DNA of 63,098 nucleotides from a virus. The position numbers and the translations under genes are program-made. The notes beneath the pieces are model-generated. The model was not told the origin of the DNA and ran no database searches. It saw only the letters and a program-made list of their open reading frames with translations. The stretch covers positions 1 to 63,098 of the IMG/VR virus record IMGVR_UViG_3300044641_004951. One strand, given 5' to 3'. Within the stretch, counting starts at the first letter, position 1; the number at the start of each line of letters is the position of its first letter. Below, piece by piece: positions 18,128 through 27,352 of the stretch.

Positions 18128-18135
18128 TATTTATA
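18128..18135 (-). promoter_or_regulatory. T4-type late promoter (TATAAATA)
   Basis: An exact TATAAATA on the minus strand directly after the stop codon of the 2OG oxygenase gene and 42 bases before the collagen-fibre ATG. It gives this fibre its own late transcript, with the 18108-18125 stem in its leader. Confidence 0.78.
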
Positions 18136-18702
18136 TCACCGGAACTTAGGACCGTCTATCCAAGAAACTAGACTATATCTCGTGCCACTTGTTACTGGTG
18201 TAACTCTATGTTCAAAGAATGACGGGAATACTAAGATAGATCCCTGTTGTCTGAATAAAGCAAGCTCGGAAGGATCGTGAGGCATTCTAAATTCAAAATT
18301 ACCACCGGTATACGTATTTGGGTCATTAAGCTGAATAACTACGCTTAATTTTCTGTCATGGTGTCTTTTGTTTTCCCAGAACACGTCATGGTGCCAGTCA
18401 TACTTACCTGAATTCGTACCGTAATATTCAGTAAATTGAAGCTCATGGGCGCCGAATGAAATATCAAATCCAAAATACTCACGATTTGCAAATATTGCAT
18501 GACTCATGATTAAGTCAGATATGTCTTTATTTTCAGGTTCGTAGAACCAGCGTATTGTACTTATCCGATAGCTGCTATCCACTCTATCTTCCGTAAAGCC
18601 AATAGATGCATTTTGAGCTGGAAGACTTACCCCGCGGCGTACAATATCACTACACTTCTCTACACTCACAGCTCTTGGATACACATGATAAAGTTTTAAC
18701 AT
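18136..18702 (-). CDS. 2OG-Fe(II) oxygenase, PKHD / prolyl 4-hydroxylase-like
   Basis: The 188-residue protein has a complete Fe(II)/2-oxoglutarate dioxygenase site: HxD at H104-D106 (in KYDWHHDVFW), the distal His at H165 (in FFEHRVTPV) and the 2OG-binding Arg at R175 (GTRYSLVSW). The spacing and the YTGGNFEF segment are those of PKHD-type hydroxylases. These enzymes hydroxylate prolines or other residues. It lies immediately upstream of a collagen-like fibre gene, so a fibre proline substrate is a reasonable idea but not shown. There is no signal peptide, as expected for a cytoplasmic enzyme. Confidence 0.85.
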   Translation of the reverse strand: MLKLYHVYPRAVSVEKCSDIVRRGVSLPAQNASIGFTEDRVDSSYRISTIRWFYEPENKDISDLIMSHAIFANREYFGFDISFGAHELQFTEYYGTNSGKYDWHHDVFWENKRHHDRKLSVVIQLNDPNTYTGGNFEFRMPHDPSELALFRQQGSILVFPSFFEHRVTPVTSGTRYSLVSWIDGPKFR

Positions 18703-18772
18703 AATCTACATTAGTAATAGTTGAAGGAGACTCACTACTCTATATAATCAGCTTGTCTGGAAGAGGATAACA

Positions 18773-19015
18773 TCAGTACGTACCGCCATCTATACTAGTA
18801 ATCTGATTGGTATCGAGCTGCTTTAATTCGTATCTACCGGTGACAGAATTATATACTAATGTAGTATTGTTCGCTTTAGTAGTCGTATCTACATCGGTAA
18901 GCTTATCTATAGCGTTGTAGTCAGCTCTTGTATCTCTAAGATTAATAGGCTTATTAGACGAAAAGGTTCCATCTGTATTTAAAGTAACGCGTATGTTCTG
19001 TCCTAAAATAGTCAT
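18773..19015 (-). CDS. Small virion-type hypothetical protein
   Basis: The 80-residue protein (MTILGQNIRVTLNTDGTFSS..., ending ITSIDGGTY) lies 1 base after the BppU-like gene, so the two are co-transcribed. The NTTLVYNSVTGRYELKQLD phrase is like short segments found in phage structural proteins that describe fibre attachment. I cannot name a family. A 70-base gap to the oxygenase gene holds no feature I can support. Confidence 0.6.
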   Translation of the reverse strand: MTILGQNIRVTLNTDGTFSSNKPINLRDTRADYNAIDKLTDVDTTTKANNTTLVYNSVTGRYELKQLDTNQITSIDGGTY

Positions 19016-19016
19016 T

Positions 19017-19346
19017 TTATCTAGTGATGTTAGGATTAACTGTTGCTATACCTTCAAGTACCCTTGATACTAGTCCGGATGTATTGGTAAGTTCTACATC
19101 ATACAAGTAACGACCACCGGCTATATTAGCTGTAGCATTTGCAGTCATCGATAATGTAATCGTACCTGATGTATTTCCAACATTAACAGTAAAGTTATAT
19201 GCCGTGCTTGATGAGTATGACTTTCTCATTTGTCCGGCACCGGTATAATTCGTTAGATCCACAACATCGCCATTATTATCTGTAATAGTTACAGTAGTGC
19301 TAAATGTGGATCCTTGATCGATGTAAATATTAGCTTTAGTGGCCAT
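19017..19346 (-). CDS. BppU-like small structural protein
   Basis: The 109-residue protein (KANIYIDQGSTFSTTVTITD, then VVDLTNYTGAGQMRKSY and GRYLYDVELTN) has the layout of the BppU N-terminal-like beta-sandwich seen in many phage baseplate and fibre-cluster proteins. It would be a virion component or fibre adaptor. It lies at the start of a short two-gene unit, with a near-consensus late element (GATAAATA, 19371-19378) upstream overlapping the end of the neighbouring gene. Confidence 0.65.
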   Translation of the reverse strand: MATKANIYIDQGSTFSTTVTITDNNGDVVDLTNYTGAGQMRKSYSSSTAYNFTVNVGNTSGTITLSMTANATANIAGGRYLYDVELTNTSGLVSRVLEGIATVNPNITR

Positions 19347-19376
19347 CTTACTGACTTATAGTTATTTTTATATTTA

Positions 19377-20327
19377 TCAGTCTTCTACATCGAAGAAGAA
19401 CAAGTGAAAGAGTCTAGAATTTTCTTTCATGTTACCGAAATACTGTGAAGCTGAATGTATTAATCGTGCATCCCACAGTACAAGTCTGTTATAGACGTTA
19501 CCCACTGTATCAACTAATTCAAACTTGGTTTTATCGTAGAAACCACCCTTAAAGACATCATGGTAATTATCATCACTAACGTTTATTTTTCTAATTTCCG
19601 GATATTCTTTACTACGGTAAAATGATGTTCCGCATTCTACAGGAGCGTTAGGAGTTAGATAGACTGCTGCAGCATAGCTCTGTACGTCGCTATGATATAC
19701 CAATGCATCATCAGCCAGGCAGTACTGAAAAATACCGTTATATTCAAACTCAGTCCACTTAGTGATTTTTCTACCAATCAACGATTCGAAGAGTTGTTTA
19801 GTATTAGGCGCAATAAACTTTGTTGACGTTCTCTGCCCTTTATGATACCTCAAATCAGGCGCGTAATCCTGCGTAAGAGCCATACTACGGACTTCGTCCG
19901 GATTTTCATAAAAATCATCCACTACTATAACACTAGGTAGCACGTTATTACGAATTCTTATCTCTGTCGTTTCATTAGCTAACGACGATCGGACGGCTTC
20001 TTGTCTGACATTTAAATTAATGTTAAAGATAGCGACTTTTTTACCTTCAACAGTTGCATACAACAATACGTCGTCTTTGTTAGGTGTAGGGATGCAGATA
20101 TCAAATCCGCTAAGCCTATAATCCGCGTTTGTTGTATTATAAAAATCTGCAACATCTTGTCTTACGTTAAAGTTATAAAATGCAACAGGGTGACCTATGT
20201 CAAGATAGTAAATTATATCGTTTCTTGGTAGCGAACTTACTAACCAACCTGAAATTCTTAGATGCCCATCGGCAACGTAAGCGTTATCGAGGTAGCCAAT
20301 AAAGTCTTTTGAGAGGGTATCATGCAT
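19377..20327 (-). CDS. DUF6445-type Fe(II)/2OG oxygenase-like protein
   Basis: The 316-residue protein has an N-terminal beta-rich part (residues 1-125, with LRISGWLVSSLPRND) and a C-terminal domain starting VIVVDDFYENPDEVRSMAL (132-150), the entry motif of DUF6445-like proteins. It contains H212-S-D214 (LVYHSDVQ), a distal H291 (WDARLIHSAS) and R305, which fit a double-stranded beta-helix Fe(II)/2OG site. This is the second oxygenase in the fibre region. The substrate is unknown; it may modify fibres or glycans. It is followed by a methyltransferase two bases away. Confidence 0.7.
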   Translation of the reverse strand: MHDTLSKDFIGYLDNAYVADGHLRISGWLVSSLPRNDIIYYLDIGHPVAFYNFNVRQDVADFYNTTNADYRLSGFDICIPTPNKDDVLLYATVEGKKVAIFNINLNVRQEAVRSSLANETTEIRIRNNVLPSVIVVDDFYENPDEVRSMALTQDYAPDLRYHKGQRTSTKFIAPNTKQLFESLIGRKITKWTEFEYNGIFQYCLADDALVYHSDVQSYAAAVYLTPNAPVECGTSFYRSKEYPEIRKINVSDDNYHDVFKGGFYDKTKFELVDTVGNVYNRLVLWDARLIHSASQYFGNMKENSRLFHLFFFDVED

Positions 20328-20329
20328 AA

Positions 20330-20887
20330 TTAATCCTTAATCCAATACCATACATCGTTAGGAATGACTTTAAAAAAGCCATTAATTTTTTTCTCTTGTC
20401 TAAACTGTAGAAGAGCCTTATTTACACCCGGTAGTGAGAAGTCATGACCGGAAAAAAGACCACCTGACCTAATCTTATCATACCACAAGTTTAAATCCTT
20501 ATAACACATTTCATAACTGTGGTCACCATCAATGAAGATAAAGTCAAAACTAGTATTAAAAAAAGCTGTGCTTGCGGCTTGCTTTGACTCTTGTATCCAA
20601 AGGTTCCATCTATAGCTAGGGAAATTTTTTAGATTAGCCAAGGCATTATCTTTTGCCTGATTCATAATATCTACGTTAATGAAACGATTCCAATCCTGAT
20701 ACGGTTTGTACGGATCGATACCGTTAATTACGGATATATTAGGACAATTGTCCAATAGGTAACACATATTATTACCGTACCAAACGCCTAATTCAATACC
20801 CCTTAAATTATCACCTAATGTGTTAATAACGTCGGGTAGTTCTATTGCTGAGGTGGAGTTGTAACGGTTGTTATATTTTGTATTCAT
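20330..20887 (-). CDS. Class I SAM methyltransferase (Methyltransf_24-like)
   Basis: The 185-residue protein has GIELGVWYGNNMCYLL (residues 30-45, motif I with an acidic start), NGIDPYKPYQDW, and FDFIFIDGDHSYEMCYKDLN followed by SGGLFSGHDF, the strand-4 and -5 motifs of small Methyltransf_24 enzymes. It overlaps the GT2 gene by 17 bases and precedes the DUF6445 gene. It probably methylates a glycan or small metabolite. The acceptor is not evident. Confidence 0.75.
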   Translation of the reverse strand: MNTKYNNRYNSTSAIELPDVINTLGDNLRGIELGVWYGNNMCYLLDNCPNISVINGIDPYKPYQDWNRFINVDIMNQAKDNALANLKNFPSYRWNLWIQESKQAASTAFFNTSFDFIFIDGDHSYEMCYKDLNLWYDKIRSGGLFSGHDFSLPGVNKALLQFRQEKKINGFFKVIPNDVWYWIKD

Positions 20888-22058
20888 AAGCTAAATTGGT
20901 TCGCTTCAAATGTTTCGGTGACCTAATGGCTAAATTGGACTGTTTTCCATCCCACATCCAATCAATACCACCTAGTTCTAGAATTCGGTCGTGAATTTGT
21001 ACATCGTAAAACTTTTGTACTCTATCAACCAAGCGCTGTATTTCTTTGCGGCGCGGCTCTTGAGTATTGTTACCGCCCGCATTCATGTACTGAATGTAGA
21101 GCGGTTCTTGTATATGTATCATGCGTGTTTTCAAGAATGTTCTAACAAGCAACTCATAATCATCAACAATCGCTAATTTATTATTGTGCCGATTTAATTC
21201 GTGATAAACGGACCTTTTCCAGCACCTGAAATGATTAGGTACACCTACAATATGCCTCATTGTGCTAGCATTAATAGGCACATTTGCCGGTCTTAAAAAT
21301 CTACCCTTGTAATAGTATGAATAATGCAAACCCTCGCCCATGCCAAAACCATTACCATAATCAACCACACCGCCAGTTTCATAAATTTCTGCACTATCGG
21401 AATAACAAAAACCAGCATCAGGATATTTCTTAAACGCATTTACACATGCTTCAAGAGCTAAATGATGCAGAATATCGTCGTGATCAACTTCCATTAAGTA
21501 ATCACCGTTGCACAATGATGCAGCTTGTCTCTTTGTAGATCCTACCAGGCCATCGCATCTGTTAGATTTATAAACCTTTACTCTAGAATCTTGACTTACT
21601 ACCCTGCACATATGCTCGTAGTTGTCAAGACCAGGCGAATCATCCAGTACAATCCACTCCCAGTCTGTCCAGCTCTGCTCCTTCAACGATTCATACAGTC
21701 TATCGAACTTATTAAACGTCTTATATGCCGGGGTAAATAGGCTTATACTGGGATTGATATCTTGTAACGATAGCGTGGAGTATTTTTCATAAAGAAAATC
21801 CCCGGTTAAGTTATCTATTGAGTCAACAAATACCGTAGAAATTTTTGAAGTGCGGCTATTAATGAAGCGCTTGGCGTTACCTACAAACACTAGTAAATTA
21901 AATCTACCATTGAGAATCACGTACGAACCTACATCCGTATTAAAGTGATGTAGCTCGAATCCTTTCGCAAACCAATGGTATGGATCACTAGTATTAAATG
22001 ATAATATCGAAGGTTGCGAGTGGCTGAAAATAGCCACTCGCGGCACAATTGGAGTCAT
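20871..22058 (-). CDS. Glycosyltransferase family 2
   Basis: The 395-residue protein has a GT-A core from about residue 105: PSISLFTPAYKTFNKFDRLY, then DWEWIVLDDSPG, GSTKRQAASLCNGDYLMEVD with the metal-binding DHDD (EVDHDDILHHL), and a downstream HFRCWKRSVYHELN region. These are GT2 features. Residues 1-100 form an unfamiliar N-terminal extension. A sugar donor cannot be chosen from the sequence. It stands directly after a collagen-like fibre gene (5 bases), so fibre glycosylation is plausible. Confidence 0.82.
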   Translation of the reverse strand: MTPIVPRVAIFSHSQPSILSFNTSDPYHWFAKGFELHHFNTDVGSYVILNGRFNLLVFVGNAKRFINSRTSKISTVFVDSIDNLTGDFLYEKYSTLSLQDINPSISLFTPAYKTFNKFDRLYESLKEQSWTDWEWIVLDDSPGLDNYEHMCRVVSQDSRVKVYKSNRCDGLVGSTKRQAASLCNGDYLMEVDHDDILHHLALEACVNAFKKYPDAGFCYSDSAEIYETGGVVDYGNGFGMGEGLHYSYYYKGRFLRPANVPINASTMRHIVGVPNHFRCWKRSVYHELNRHNNKLAIVDDYELLVRTFLKTRMIHIQEPLYIQYMNAGGNNTQEPRRKEIQRLVDRVQKFYDVQIHDRILELGGIDWMWDGKQSNLAIRSPKHLKRTNLAYEYKI

Positions 22059-22063
22059 AATAA

Positions 22064-25000
22064 CTATTTTATTTTATCGTTAAGCTCTTTAACTGCCTGG
22101 ATAAGAAGTGCTATAATTTTCTCGTAGTTTACAGCATAATATCCATTATTACGCATCACAACTACTTCAGGTAATACAGTATTTATTTCTTGAGCAATAA
22201 TACCTACATCAACTTTATTTCTATCTGGATAAAGTTGCTTACCAATATCATTCCATTCGAAATAATAGCCATTAATACTTTCTAACATACCCAAAGCATT
22301 TTCAATTATTTTCTTATTAGTCTTAAGTCTATCATCAGATGAGTAATATGCTGTAATATCGTTAGTAGCAACGATTTGACCAGCTGTACCTGTAGCAGCA
22401 ACACCCACACCTAAAGAGTTAACTTGTGCGTTAGAACCGGTTGAAAAGCCACCTGTAGTACCTTGATTACCTTGAGGTCCTTGTACACCTGTAGTACCCT
22501 GCGGGCCGTTAGGACCTTGTGCACCTGTTGTGCCTTGAGGTCCATTCGGTCCTTGTGGGCCTAAAAGACCAGTTGGTCCCTGTGCCCCAGTAGGTCCTTG
22601 AGGGCCAGTACTACCTTGAGCACCTCTATCACCCGTTCTAATAAAATCAATTACAATTCTAGAATTATTAGTAGGTAAAGTAGTACCAGTTACTAGGCTA
22701 ACTGGTATCTTATAATACCCTACAGCCCCTGTTACAGTTCCGGTTACTCTAAAGATATTTACAACGTCGCTGGCATTACCAGAAATTACTAGGTAACCTT
22801 TATCGGTATTAGTACTATCATCAAACGTTTCATACCAATTAATTTGCGAATTTAAACCTACATCTACGTTATCAATGTAGATGTTTAGTACCGAGGCAAT
22901 AGTAGCGTTATCATAACGTAATATACCGTTACCAGGATCACTGTCGGTAGTTGTAGTGCTAAATGTGTATAATACACCACCTCTAGTACCCTGAGAGCCT
23001 TGAACGCCTTGTGAACCCTGTGAGCCCTGGGCTCCTGTCGGTCCTTGAGCACCTTGAGCACCCTGGGCTCCTTGTGGACCCTGCGAACCTTGCGCACCTG
23101 TAGGTCCTTGCGGGCCTTGAGCACCTGTAGGTCCTTGTGCACCCTGCGAACCTTGCGGGCCTTGAGCACCTGTAGGTCCTTGTGGACCCTGCGAACCTTG
23201 CGCACCTGTAGGTCCTTGCGAACCTTGCGCACCTGTAGGTCCTTGTGGACCCTGCGAACCTTGCGCACCTGTAGGTCCTTGCGGGCCTTGAGCGCCTGTT
23301 GATCCTTGGTTACCTGTAGGGCCTTGAGCACCCGTTGGCCCTTGAGCACCGGTTGATCCCTGTACACCAGTCGGACCCTGACTCCCTGTTGGTCCCTGGG
23401 GTCCAGTTGGCCCGGCTACACCTACTGAGCCAGACAAGTTAACTTGCCATGCGGTATATGTACCAGAACCCGTGACGCCAGTAGTACTAAATGTAAGACT
23501 TCCAGTACCTGAATTATATGTTGTTACAGTTGCATCCTGGAAGTTACTTACATCAAATGCTATCTTAATAGATTGACCGGCAGTATAATTTAATCCAGTT
23601 CCAATTGTAATTGTACCTGAATTACCAGAACTTTGTAATGTATAGCTAGTTGAACTAGTCGTAGCGTATTTGTCACCAGCAAAACCTTGATTGCCTTGTG
23701 GACCTTGAGCACCTTGTGGGCCCTGAGCACCTTGTGGGCCCTGAGCACCTTGTGACCCTTGAGCACCCTGGGCACCTTGTGCACCTTGTGCACCTTGAGC
23801 TCCTTGAATACCTGTAGGGCCCTGAGCACCTGTAGGGCCTTGGGCTCCTGTTGGTCCCTGTGAACCTGTTGGTCCCTGTGACCCGGTAGGACCGGCGATA
23901 CCTACAGAACCAGAAAGATTTACTTGCCAAGAAGAATATGTACCGCTTCCCGTCACTCCTGTTGTATTAAAAGCAAGTGCTCCAGAACCAGAATTATACG
24001 ATGTAACCGCAGCATCCTGGAAGTTACTTACATCATATGCTATCTTAATAGATTGACCGGCCGTGTAATTTAATCCTGTGCCGACAGTGATTGTGCCTGA
24101 GTTTCCTGCATTTTGTAAAGTATAACTACTTGAACTAGTAGTAGCGTACTTGTCGCCTGCAAATCCTTGAGAACCTTGCGGACCTTGAGGACCCTGAGCT
24201 CCTGTCGGACCCTGTGGACCCTGGGCACCGGTAGGTCCCTGCGGCCCTTGAGCGCCTGTTGGACCTTGCGGTCCTTGTGCACCTAATGGACCCTGTGGGC
24301 CCTGGGCGCCTAGGTCACCAACCACTGAAAATTCTAAATTAACTACTTCATTATTTAAAAATACATCACTACTACCAATATGCACTACAGTAAATCTTCT
24401 TACACCTGCAGTACCAGTAATGATAGGACCTGTAACTCTAAACGACGCTATCTTGTTAGGAAATTCTGATGATCTAAACGTTAATACCGCTCTATTGCTA
24501 CTTGTAGAATCATCTAGAAAATCTAGAATATCAGTGATTGTAGCTCCGGTGTATTCAACTAAATCAAGAGCGATTTCAGTTACTGAAGAATATGTTGTGC
24601 TGTTAAATCTAAAGTACCCACTACCTGGATCTGCTGCCGTAGTAGTATTTGTACTAAATTGATAAATTAATCCGGAGTAATTAGTTAGAGGTAATGTCTT
24701 TACTCCATCATTAGTAAACTTCCACAGGTCGTTGGCTTCGTCCCAAAAAATCGAGACATTGCTGCTTGATCCTCTATTAACAGTAATGTTTACGTTACCT
24801 ATAGGCGCTTGAGAGCCTGTAACTGTAGATAGAAATACTAGGTTACCGGTACCAAGTTGTAAAGCATCTGAGCCTGTAAGTCTAGTCTGACCTGTTACTG
24901 TTAAATTGCCAGAAACATGAGCTACCGTAGTGTTAACTACAAGAGTAGTAGCATGGGTGGTATTAGCCGCAGTAGTTCTAAACGACTCGGAAGCCGCACC

Positions 25001-25135
25001 TGAGCCGAATGCATAGACATTAAGAGAAGCATTAGATACAAAAACGTTACCAGTAGTGGTAACAGTATTGCTAAACGTAGCTGCTTCTGCTACTTCTATA
25101 CCATGCTTAACGCGAAAATTCTGTGTGTTAGACAT
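22064..25135 (-). CDS. Second collagen-like tail fibre with S74 chaperone domain
   Basis: The 1023-residue protein begins [20 protein letters not shown], a common phage fibre N-terminus. Its body mixes Gly-X-Y runs with inserted beta domains: two of the 'DPGxGxxRF...TGxxG' type (residues ~165-275 and ~745-855) and two of the [14 protein letters not shown]...[11 protein letters not shown] type (residues ~327-410 and ~495-580). The C-terminus ([43 protein letters not shown], then a coiled coil) is an S74 chaperone. Together with the 1330-residue protein it makes two S74 fibres. A late-like AATAAATA lies upstream. Confidence 0.9.
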   Translation of the reverse strand: MSNTQNFRVKHGIEVAEAATFSNTVTTTGNVFVSNASLNVYAFGSGAASESFRTTAANTTHATTLVVNTTVAHVSGNLTVTGQTRLTGSDALQLGTGNLVFLSTVTGSQAPIGNVNITVNRGSSSNVSIFWDEANDLWKFTNDGVKTLPLTNYSGLIYQFSTNTTTAADPGSGYFRFNSTTYSSVTEIALDLVEYTGATITDILDFLDDSTSSNRAVLTFRSSEFPNKIASFRVTGPIITGTAGVRRFTVVHIGSSDVFLNNEVVNLEFSVVGDLGAQGPQGPLGAQGPQGPTGAQGPQGPTGAQGPQGPTGAQGPQGPQGSQGFAGDKYATTSSSSYTLQNAGNSGTITVGTGLNYTAGQSIKIAYDVSNFQDAAVTSYNSGSGALAFNTTGVTGSGTYSSWQVNLSGSVGIAGPTGSQGPTGSQGPTGAQGPTGAQGPTGIQGAQGAQGAQGAQGAQGSQGAQGPQGAQGPQGAQGPQGNQGFAGDKYATTSSTSYTLQSSGNSGTITIGTGLNYTAGQSIKIAFDVSNFQDATVTTYNSGTGSLTFSTTGVTGSGTYTAWQVNLSGSVGVAGPTGPQGPTGSQGPTGVQGSTGAQGPTGAQGPTGNQGSTGAQGPQGPTGAQGSQGPQGPTGAQGSQGPTGAQGSQGPQGPTGAQGPQGSQGAQGPTGAQGPQGPTGAQGSQGPQGAQGAQGAQGPTGAQGSQGSQGVQGSQGTRGGVLYTFSTTTTDSDPGNGILRYDNATIASVLNIYIDNVDVGLNSQINWYETFDDSTNTDKGYLVISGNASDVVNIFRVTGTVTGAVGYYKIPVSLVTGTTLPTNNSRIVIDFIRTGDRGAQGSTGPQGPTGAQGPTGLLGPQGPNGPQGTTGAQGPNGPQGTTGVQGPQGNQGTTGGFSTGSNAQVNSLGVGVAATGTAGQIVATNDITAYYSSDDRLKTNKKIIENALGMLESINGYYFEWNDIGKQLYPDRNKVDVGIIAQEINTVLPEVVVMRNNGYYAVNYEKIIALLIQAVKELNDKIK

Positions 25136-25167
25136 TAGCTTCCCTCTCCGCTAACCAGTTATTGAGC

Positions 25168-25175
25168 TATTTATT
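25168..25175 (-). promoter_or_regulatory. Possible variant late promoter (AATAAATA)
   Basis: AATAAATA, one base from the T4 late consensus, 32 bases upstream of the second collagen fibre and overlapping the stop region of the 660-residue gene. The same variant occurs before several other late-looking genes in this window, which is modest support. Confidence 0.4.
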
Positions 25176-27153
25176 TGAATGCAACTCTAAACACAGTAAC
25201 GTCAGCACTTGTAACCGTTGAATTTGATACTGCTAATAATCTAACATGAGTTGTATTTGCATTTAATGAGTAAGTCATAAATTTGGTATTAGAAAAAATA
25301 GTACCATACTCAGTAGAATGCACATTAGATGTATTGTATATACCAAGAACCTCGGTCAATATTATTTGATTGCCATTGGCAGAGTTTTTAGCAGATACTG
25401 TATATTTAGCGCTCTTAAAGTCAGTAATTAAAAACGAATCAACAACATTAGATGTAGAGCCGTCGCCAGGGAATATAAACGTGCCTGACGATTGTGATAT
25501 AGCTGAATTATTCGATGTAAACTTAACCGCACCATTAGAAACAGTATCACCATTGATATTAACTGTATTACTAATCGTAGTAGCAGTATTTACTGTTAGT
25601 GAATTACCACGTACCGTTACACTATGTGAACTATTAGAACCTAAGACGGTATTTCCTGATATTTGGATATTTTCTGCGTTAACCGTAGTATTTGATAATA
25701 ATGTTAGTGTCTGTGAACTAATCGTTATTGTAGTAGAATTAACCGTTGTGTTAGTTCCGGATAATACCGTGGTATGGAGACCATTAGAACCTAATGTAGT
25801 ATTACCATAAATTCCAATCGTACTAACATTAAGTGTTAATGTTGAAGCATTCACTGTAGCGTTAGAAGTAACGCTTAAGGTAGGAGATGCAATGCGTGTC
25901 GAAGTTGAATTGACGAAGGTATTCGAACCAGATAGAACTGTAAGGTGTAAGCTGTTAGTACCTAGGGTGGTATTACCGCTTATGGTAAATACTGCAACAT
26001 TGCCCGTAATGTTATTTGCAATTACGTTGGCATTGAGCCCGGCCGATCCTATGGTAGTATTACCTAAAACACTAATGGTTGCTACGTTGATACTTAACGC
26101 TGCTGCGTTAACAGTCGCATTAGCTGTGATCAGTAAGGTCTCAGATGTAACGAGTGATGCAGTGGCATTTATTGTTAAATTTGCACCTGAAATAACTGTG
26201 GTATGTAATGTGTTAGACCCAATAGTGGTGTTACCGTACACCCCTATAGCAGCTACGTTAATAGTTAAAATGCTAGAATTGACGGTAGTGTTAGATGTAA
26301 CTGCTAAATTTTGCCCGCTTACCGTAGTATTAGCCGTGATGGATAATGTCTGAGAAGCAACGTATGCCGCAGCAGAATTAACGTATGCATTTGCACCGGC
26401 AATTACGGTGGTATGCAGGCTATTTGAACCAATAGTTGTGTTACCGTAAATACCTGACGATGTTGTATTTACCGTAAAGCTGACCGCGTTTATCGTTGTG
26501 TTTGAAGTTACTGCTAGTGTTTGAGATGCAATATATGACGCAGTAGAGTTAATGTAAGCATTTGCACCAGATATTACTAAAGTGTGTGATGCGTTAGATC
26601 CTAGCGTAGTATTACCATATACGCCAACAGCACTTACATTAACTATTAAACTTGATGCATTTACCGTTGCATTAGACGTAACGCTTAAGGTAGGAGATGC
26701 AATGTAAGATGCGGTCGAATTTACATAAGCATTAGCGCCTGATAATACAACGGTGTGTAAGCTATTGGCACCTAACGTTGTATTGCTATTAATGGTTACT
26801 AATGCTGTATTAACTGTAGTGTTAGAATTAATAACTAAAGTATTTGAGGTGACAATGGTTAAATAGCCATTTACAGTAACGTTAGAAGAAGTGGAGCTGT
26901 TAGCAAAGCCTATAGTTATACCGGCAATATTAGCCGTGTTAGCTACTCCACCACCCCTTATAAGAAGAGCTGTTAAGGTATTAGCCCCTAGAGTACCTAT
27001 AACAGAACCATTACCGCTGACACTATGACCGTTCGCCGTATTACTAACAGTAACAATTTCTGTTGTAAGTGAGTTTAGTAATACGTTAGTTTTACTTACC
27101 CACCCAGCAAAGGTATCTGTAGCGATATTAACGTTAGCAACTGTTTTAGCCAT
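25171..27153 (-). CDS. Repeat-rich fibre or structural protein (NTT-ladder)
   Basis: The 660-residue protein is Asn/Thr/Ser-rich with about eight repeats of roughly 57 residues: NTTLGSNxxHTxVISGANAY, xNSTASYIASxTLxVTSNTT and a VNAxxLxxNVxxxGVYG end. Such repeats suggest a beta-solenoid shaft. The final ~95 residues form a separate beta domain (KSAKYTVSAKNSANGNQIIL ... NANTTHVRLLAVSNST) that I know from cyanophage-type fibre proteins. There are no catalytic residues. It is followed directly by the second collagen fibre, so both probably belong to the same appendage. Confidence 0.75.
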   Translation of the reverse strand: MAKTVANVNIATDTFAGWVSKTNVLLNSLTTEIVTVSNTANGHSVSGNGSVIGTLGANTLTALLIRGGGVANTANIAGITIGFANSSTSSNVTVNGYLTIVTSNTLVINSNTTVNTALVTINSNTTLGANSLHTVVLSGANAYVNSTASYIASPTLSVTSNATVNASSLIVNVSAVGVYGNTTLGSNASHTLVISGANAYINSTASYIASQTLAVTSNTTINAVSFTVNTTSSGIYGNTTIGSNSLHTTVIAGANAYVNSAAAYVASQTLSITANTTVSGQNLAVTSNTTVNSSILTINVAAIGVYGNTTIGSNTLHTTVISGANLTINATASLVTSETLLITANATVNAAALSINVATISVLGNTTIGSAGLNANVIANNITGNVAVFTISGNTTLGTNSLHLTVLSGSNTFVNSTSTRIASPTLSVTSNATVNASTLTLNVSTIGIYGNTTLGSNGLHTTVLSGTNTTVNSTTITISSQTLTLLSNTTVNAENIQISGNTVLGSNSSHSVTVRGNSLTVNTATTISNTVNINGDTVSNGAVKFTSNNSAISQSSGTFIFPGDGSTSNVVDSFLITDFKSAKYTVSAKNSANGNQIILTEVLGIYNTSNVHSTEYGTIFSNTKFMTYSLNANTTHVRLLAVSNSTVTSADVTVFRVAFK

Positions 27154-27351
27154 TTATTTTCCGTCAACTAGTTTAATTAAAAGTTCTTTAATCTGGGTGA
27201 TATCACTCTTTAGTTCTTTAACGTCCTGCTCTAAAATCGCCACCTTATTGTTTCTTTCTCTTTGCTGCATATAAGCAGTGTAACTCTTATTGTCTTGATT
27301 AACCAAGGCATTAGTACCGTTCAGTCTCATAAAATCCTTAGTGGTAGACAT
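27154..27351 (-). CDS. Small coiled-coil protein
   Basis: The 65-residue protein has a C-terminal heptad stretch (KVAILEQDVKELKSDITQIK followed by ELLIKLVDG) that reads as a coiled coil. It begins directly after the 704-residue gene and abuts the 660-residue gene without a gap, which places it in the fibre operon. It might be an assembly chaperone or trimerisation adaptor. This is inference from position and composition. Confidence 0.6.
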   Translation of the reverse strand: MSTTKDFMRLNGTNALVNQDNKSYTAYMQQRERNNKVAILEQDVKELKSDITQIKELLIKLVDGK

Positions 27352-27352
27352 A

